The notes under the pieces are model-generated. The model was given only the letters and a program-made list of their open reading frames with translations. It was not told the origin of the DNA and searched no databases. DNA of 64,000 bases from Streptococcus parasanguinis (GTDB lineage Bacteria > Bacillota > Bacilli > Lactobacillales > Streptococcaceae), in assembly GCF_016648855.1 (NCBI RefSeq), contig NZ_JACLQU010000014.1, positions 1 through 64,000 on the forward strand, written 5' to 3'. Positions 59,332 to 64,000 of this stretch are shown one piece after another. Each line of letters starts with the position of its first letter. Position 1 is the stretch's first letter. The position numbers and the translations under genes were made by a program.

Positions 59332-59706
59332 ATGATCAAAACTGATGAAGATGCTTTGATTTGTGATTTAGCTGAGACGTATCGCATTTATGATTACAGA
59401 CAGCTACCTGCATATCAGGTAGCTGTTTTTTCATTTGGTCTGCGTGATGATTCAAGGATAAAAGTTGCAATGTCAGGGCAGAATGTACCAACTGATCTAT
59501 TAATCCAGGCAAGTATGTTGGATCGACTATCTATGCTTGTATGGATGAAAACCAAAGATGGACAGCAGGGTAAAAACCGTCCGGCTTCAATGGTTGATAG
59601 TCTTATCAAGGTTGAGAAGGAAAAGGAACAGATGGTATTTTCATCTGGAGAGGAATTTGAAGAATACAGAAGTAAATTGTTAGAAAAGATTGGAGGTGGT
59701 AGTTAA
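59332..59706 (+). CDS. Tail assembly chaperone, second frame (T part of gpGT)
   Basis: An open frame of 124 residues from its ATG, but no Shine-Dalgarno sequence precedes it, so it is most likely made only as a C-terminal extension of the gene before it (fusion of about 219 residues). The sequence type (ALICDLAETYRIYDYRQL) is the Gp15/DUF5361-like T domain. Confidence 0.8.
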   Translation: MIKTDEDALICDLAETYRIYDYRQLPAYQVAVFSFGLRDDSRIKVAMSGQNVPTDLLIQASMLDRLSMLVWMKTKDGQQGKNRPASMVDSLIKVEKEKEQMVFSSGEEFEEYRSKLLEKIGGGS

Positions 59707-62654
59707 TGGCGACAGAATTAGGTCAAGCATACATCCAAATTATGCCATCAGCTCGTGGAATCAAGGATATGATTAAGAAAGAGCTTGGCTCTGAAATACC
59801 TCAAGCAGGGCAGGAAGCAGGAGAATCTTTGAGTTCTAAGATGCTAAGTGTCGCAAAAAAAGCAATAGCAGCCGCCGGAATAGGTAAATTCTTTTCTGCA
59901 TCATTGACAGAAGGGGCCAATCTTCAACAGTCATTAGGAGGGATTGAAACATTATTTAAAGGTTCTGCTGACACAGTTAAAAAGTATGCTAACGAGGCTT
60001 ACAAAACTACAGGACTTTCAGCCAATGCCTACATGGAGAATGTAACAGGCTTTAGCGCCAGTCTCCTTCAATCTTTAGGCGGTGACACTCGGAAGGCGGC
60101 GGATGTTGCTAACATGGCTATGGTCGATATGGCAGACAATAGCAATAAGATGGGGACATCTATGGACCGTATTCAAGATGCTTACCAAGGATTCGCAAAG
60201 CAAAACTATACAATGCTAGACAATCTTAAGCTAGGATACGGTGGTACAAAAACAGAAATGCAACGCTTACTAGCTGACGCACAAAAATTGACTGGTGTTA
60301 AGTATGACATCAATAACCTATCTGACGTGTACCAAGCTATCCACGCTATCCAAGAGAATCTAGACATTACCGGGACAACTGCTAAAGAGGCTGCGACTAC
60401 TTTTAGTGGATCATTCGCATCCATGAAAGCAGCAGCTCAAAATGTCTTAGGGAAATTAGCTCTTGGTGAAGATATTATGCCTTCATTGCATCAACTTTTT
60501 GAAACGGTTAAAACATTCCTTGTAGGTAATCTTATTCCAATGGTATGGAATGTGTTAAAAGGGATCCCACAGGTTTTAGCTGGTGCACTCGGTGAGCTTA
60601 TGCACATGCTTTTCGGAGACTACATTGGAGAAAGCATTATGAATGATCTTTATGATGTTTTTGATAAAGTAGGAGGAGTGGTCAGCACTATCTATGATAT
60701 GATTTTCGGATCATTGAGTAAGAAAGATAATATAGATTTTTTAAAGAAGCTAGGAATAAACGAGAAAACAGCTAGTAGTATTGTGAACATTGGTGATAAT
60801 ATCCGTACCATGTTTGAAAATATTGGTGCTGTTATTAGTAACGTTGCCGGGATTGTCGGAGAGTTCATCAGTGACCTTTTTGGACTTGCTAAAAGTAAAG
60901 ATAGTGTTGGAGGAGTAGCCTCAGCTTTTGAAGCCATTACTAAAGTTTTAGCTGATGCATCAGGTAAGGTAAAAGATTTTACAAAGTGGATGCGTGAGAA
61001 TAAAACAGTTATGGATATTGTTAAATCTGCTCTAGCCGGAGCCTTAGCAGGTTTTTTGGCATTTAAAGCAATTACAACTATTCAATCTATTATCACAGGT
61101 TTCAAATCAGCACTTTTAGCAGTTAAAGGCGCAGTTTTAGCTTTTAACGCTGCAATTGCTGCTAACCCACTCGGAGCATTAGTAGTCGCTATTACTGCTG
61201 TTGTAGGTGCATTAGTCTGGTTTTTTACCCAAACAGAAACGGGTAAGCAGATTTGGAGTGCTTTCGTTGATTTTGTAGTAGGCTTGTGGAATGGTCTTGT
61301 AGAGTTCTTTTCAGGTTTATGGACAACAATATCAGAAGGAGCAATAAACCTTTGGAATGGGGCTGTAGAAGTCTGGAATAGTGTTATCGAAGGAATAAAA
61401 AATGCTTGGAATGGAATAGTAGAATTCTTTGTTGCTTTGTGGGGAGGTATTTCTAGTACTGCTACAGCTGCATGGACTACAATTACAGAAACAGTAATGG
61501 CCATTGTCCAGCCTTTTATTGATGTTTTTATGTCAATTTGGAATGGAATGAAAGATGGTCTAGGTCAGATTTTCGAAGGCATTAAAATGATTTTCAGTGG
61601 GGCCTGGGAATTCATAAAGAGTATTGTAATGGGGGCGGTACTATTTATCATTGATTTGGTAACTTTAGACTTTACAAAAATGGGTGAAGATCTAGGATTG
61701 ATTTGGGAAGGTATCAAATCTGCCGTATCAATGATTTGGGATGGTATCTGTACTTATTTTAGTGGGATTATTTCTACAATCATAGGATACTTCACTGGTG
61801 CTTTCGAAGGGCTTAAGACATTCTTGTCTGGAATCTGGGATTCTATAAAGGCAACAGCGGAAGCCATGTGGAATGCAATATGTGAAGCTATTCTTGGCAT
61901 TATAGATGCTTTCATAGCTAGCGCAAAAGCCCTTTGGGAAGGTTTCAAATCTTTCATGTCAGGATTATGGGAAGGCATCAAATCTACAGCAATCGGCATG
62001 TGGGAAGGCATCAAATCTGGTCTTGGAAGTATTTTCGATGGAATTGTCACTGGCGCACAAAAAGCATGGGATACCATGAAAAACGGAGTTAAAGACCTTT
62101 GTTCAGGTATTAAAGGATTTTTCTCTGGCCTAGCAAATATCAATCTTTGGGATGCTGGTAAAGCTATTCTTGATGGCTTCTTAGGGGGATTGAAAAGTGC
62201 GTATAATGGTGTTAAGAATTTTATCGGTGGTATTGCAGACTGGATCCGTAAACACAAAGGTCCTATTTCTTATGACCGCAAGTTATTAATACCTGCTGGT
62301 AAAGCTATCATGGGAGGATTTGATGCTTCTTTACAAAATAGTTTTAAAGATGTGCAAAGAACTGTTGGTGGAGTAGCTGGATGGATTTCAAATGCATTTA
62401 CAGGTGATGATTTTGATTTTGGATCAGGAGCAGCTTTCAGTAAAGATATCACATCCACATTGCAGATGCCTAACGCTAAATATGACACAACTGAGTCTAG
62501 AATGGTGTCTGAGATGATGATTCTGAGATCAAGTTTAGATACTTGGCTTGAGAAGATATCAAACAAAGACTCTAATACTTACTTAGATGGAGAAAAATTA
62601 GCCATCAATGCCTATCAACGTCAAGGACGAATCATGGCTAGAGAGGGGATCTAA
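59706..62654 (+). CDS. Tail tape measure protein
   Basis: A 982-residue protein that sets tail length. Opening ELGQAYIQIMPSARGIKD, then helical regions, two or three hydrophobic stretches (about 440-510) and a Trp-rich repeated section (units such as LWEGIKS, about 510-800). Near the end is a WIRKHKGPISYD motif. Starts one base before the end of the chaperone stop. Confidence 0.92.
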   Translation: MATELGQAYIQIMPSARGIKDMIKKELGSEIPQAGQEAGESLSSKMLSVAKKAIAAAGIGKFFSASLTEGANLQQSLGGIETLFKGSADTVKKYANEAYKTTGLSANAYMENVTGFSASLLQSLGGDTRKAADVANMAMVDMADNSNKMGTSMDRIQDAYQGFAKQNYTMLDNLKLGYGGTKTEMQRLLADAQKLTGVKYDINNLSDVYQAIHAIQENLDITGTTAKEAATTFSGSFASMKAAAQNVLGKLALGEDIMPSLHQLFETVKTFLVGNLIPMVWNVLKGIPQVLAGALGELMHMLFGDYIGESIMNDLYDVFDKVGGVVSTIYDMIFGSLSKKDNIDFLKKLGINEKTASSIVNIGDNIRTMFENIGAVISNVAGIVGEFISDLFGLAKSKDSVGGVASAFEAITKVLADASGKVKDFTKWMRENKTVMDIVKSALAGALAGFLAFKAITTIQSIITGFKSALLAVKGAVLAFNAAIAANPLGALVVAITAVVGALVWFFTQTETGKQIWSAFVDFVVGLWNGLVEFFSGLWTTISEGAINLWNGAVEVWNSVIEGIKNAWNGIVEFFVALWGGISSTATAAWTTITETVMAIVQPFIDVFMSIWNGMKDGLGQIFEGIKMIFSGAWEFIKSIVMGAVLFIIDLVTLDFTKMGEDLGLIWEGIKSAVSMIWDGICTYFSGIISTIIGYFTGAFEGLKTFLSGIWDSIKATAEAMWNAICEAILGIIDAFIASAKALWEGFKSFMSGLWEGIKSTAIGMWEGIKSGLGSIFDGIVTGAQKAWDTMKNGVKDLCSGIKGFFSGLANINLWDAGKAILDGFLGGLKSAYNGVKNFIGGIADWIRKHKGPISYDRKLLIPAGKAIMGGFDASLQNSFKDVQRTVGGVAGWISNAFTGDDFDFGSGAAFSKDITSTLQMPNAKYDTTESRMVSEMMILRSSLDTWLEKISNKDSNTYLDGEKLAINAYQRQGRIMAREGI

Positions 62655-63358
62655 TGGCAGTAAATTATCTGATTATCAATACTTTTAACACAAACACTAT
62701 ATCAGATAGTGTGGTGACTGATTTTGGAGATATTAAAGGTGCTATCCCTCGATATGATGAGCAGAAAAAACTATTTGGAATGAATGGCCAGTATAACATT
62801 GAAGATGGTGCTTATGATGGATATGAGCGTACTTTGAAGTTATTTGTTAAGCGATATGAAGATGCTCAAGCTATTATTAACGCATTCCAGAAGCAAGACA
62901 ATGTATTGGAATTTAGTTATCAGCCTGGTAGCATTTACTATGCAGATTTACTTGAATCAGAAATCTCGCTTCATGGACAAAATAACTGGATTGTAAGTGT
63001 CAAGGTGTATCAACATCCTTTTAGATATTTAAAAAATGTCCAAGAAGTTGTACTATCAGGACGTGGGACAATCACTAATCCAGGTACAATTTACTCGGAA
63101 CCGGTTATTACAGTTGAAGGGCAAGGAGAAGTAACTCTAACGATTGGCAACCAGACAATGGTATTAAACCTACCAGGTGGGGCTAAAATTGATTGTAGGC
63201 AGCGGAAACAAAATGTTTATACATTGAATGGGCAACTCAAGAACACCTTGAGAACAAGAGGTCCTTTTTTTGAACTGCCTAAAGGAGTTATAGGTGTAAC
63301 TACATCTGGTAATGTTTCCAAAATCAAAATTCAAGGAAATTGGAGGTATATCATTTGA
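62654..63358 (+). CDS. Distal tail protein (Dit)
   Basis: A 234-residue protein forming the hub ring at the tail tip (TISDSVVTDFGDIKGAIPRYD, then a galectin-like C-terminal domain). Links tape measure and tail-tip proteins. Confidence 0.88.
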   Translation: MAVNYLIINTFNTNTISDSVVTDFGDIKGAIPRYDEQKKLFGMNGQYNIEDGAYDGYERTLKLFVKRYEDAQAIINAFQKQDNVLEFSYQPGSIYYADLLESEISLHGQNNWIVSVKVYQHPFRYLKNVQEVVLSGRGTITNPGTIYSEPVITVEGQGEVTLTIGNQTMVLNLPGGAKIDCRQRKQNVYTLNGQLKNTLRTRGPFFELPKGVIGVTTSGNVSKIKIQGNWRYII

Positions 63359-64000
63359 TTTATTTAAAAGAGGGTAATATTCCTCTTAATTTGTGTACGG
63401 ATGATGATATCAGCCAGCAAGAAAATAATACTTATCAACTCACCTTCAAGTATCCTGTTAGTGATGAAAAATGGAGCCTGCTACAAAACGAAGTTCATTT
63501 GTTAGCAGATGATTTGTCAGGAGAACAAGAATTTGTAATCATTGACATCCAAAAGGGTCATGGATATATCACAGTATATGCCAATCAAGTAGCAACGTTG
63601 CTAAACGGGCATAGTATCCGCAAGATCAATGTAGATCGGGCGAATGGTTTTACTGTGATGAACAAGCTAGTAGAAGGGTTAAAGAGAGAATGCCCTTTTA
63701 CTTTCTTTTCTGATATCTCTGAATTACATACTTTGAACATAGAGAATGTATCAGTAATTGATGCACTACTAAAAGGTCAGCACTCAATTATTGGTCAGTG
63801 GGGTGGTGATTTAGTCAGAGATAAATACTCAGTGAGATTGTTAAAAAATGGAGGGATTGAGAATCAATCTCTTTTTATGTACAAGAAAAACCTTTCTGAG
63901 TACAAAGAATCCACAACTACTAAATCGCTTAAGACAAGAATTCATTTTCGTAAGGTCATTACCGCATCTGGAGAAGGAGAGAAGGACAAAATCCTTGAGG
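63355..64000 (+). CDS. Tail-tip protein, prophage endopeptidase-type (Tal), 3' end outside window
   Basis: The frame opens with TTG at 63355 (eight bases after TTGGAGG, overlapping the Dit stop) and runs open to the window edge (215 codons). Opening IYLKEGNIPLNLCTDDDISQ and the hub-like beta segments match Tal/gp44-type tail-tip proteins, whose missing C-terminal part often carries a wall-degrading domain. Confidence 0.85.
   Translation, partial: MIYLKEGNIPLNLCTDDDISQQENNTYQLTFKYPVSDEKWSLLQNEVHLLADDLSGEQEFVIIDIQKGHGYITVYANQVATLLNGHSIRKINVDRANGFTVMNKLVEGLKRECPFTFFSDISELHTLNIENVSVIDALLKGQHSIIGQWGGDLVRDKYSVRLLKNGGIENQSLFMYKKNLSEYKESTTTKSLKTRIHFRKVITASGEGEKDKILE

Noticed and set aside
61754..62257. 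Minus-strand reading frame opposite the tape measure gene
   Set aside because: No ribosome site or promoter, and composition follows the antisense of a Trp-rich repeat region.

Overview
The window reads as chromosome of an oral Streptococcus of the mitis/sanguinis/parasanguinis type. This is inferred from low G+C, very strong AGGAGG ribosome sites, extended -10 promoters, a murB-potABCD cluster, an LPxTG-anchored X-prolyl dipeptidyl peptidase, and the rplU-prp-rpmA operon with the Firmicutes N-terminal extension on L27. Species is not decided by sequence reading alone.

Bases 1-36100 are host chromosome. In order: an oligopeptide-binding lipoprotein; a wall-anchored Xaa-Pro dipeptidyl-peptidase with a candidate cre in its promoter; thioredoxin; a cytoplasmic alpha-amylase (minus strand, cre over its -35); a RocB-like M20 peptidase with a two-gene ABC exporter; divergent degV/tetR with interlocked promoters; an HD phosphohydrolase; a CPBP protease gene broken by an in-frame TAG; a polysaccharide deacetylase; hom-thrB; a membrane protein; murB, a highly structured untranslated region, and potABCD. 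From 25.0 to 31.2 kb lies an accessory island: seven tandem paralogous small lipoproteins or membrane-anchored proteins, then a lipase-type protein with its catalytic domain at the N-terminus and a helical, ESX-like C-terminus, then two small helical proteins. This order matches the reverse-domain type VII secreted lipase systems (TslA with TlaA/TlaB partners and TilA-type immunity lipoproteins). Housekeeping genes follow: cysteine desulfurase, thiI, a lipoprotein, L21 leader, rplU, prp and rpmA.

From about 36.1 kb to the window end (not complete) lies a siphovirus-type prophage inserted just after rpmA. Its leftward lysogeny block holds the integrase, a DUF6414-like and a DUF4177-like cargo gene, ImmA and a CI-like repressor. 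Between CI and Cro sits a complete Fst-family type I toxin-antitoxin locus that is too short for ordinary gene calling. The rightward early block has an excisionase-like protein, DnaB, a DnaD-like initiator with an internal iteron-like duplication, a DnaC loader, MazG-like, a methyltransferase-like protein, SSB and ArpU. The late block has a second small tyrosine recombinase, HNH, portal, a MuF head protein fused to a papain-fold toxin domain with a small candidate immunity gene, large terminase, scaffold, capsid, connector genes, tail chaperones joined by a -1 frameshift site, tape measure, Dit and the start of the tail endopeptidase-type protein.

The strongest discoveries are the reverse-domain T7SS lipase island, the Fst addiction module in the genetic switch, the MuF-toxin/immunity pair, the structured murB-potA leader with its start-stop codon pair, and the tRNA-minihelix-like element before the late genes.
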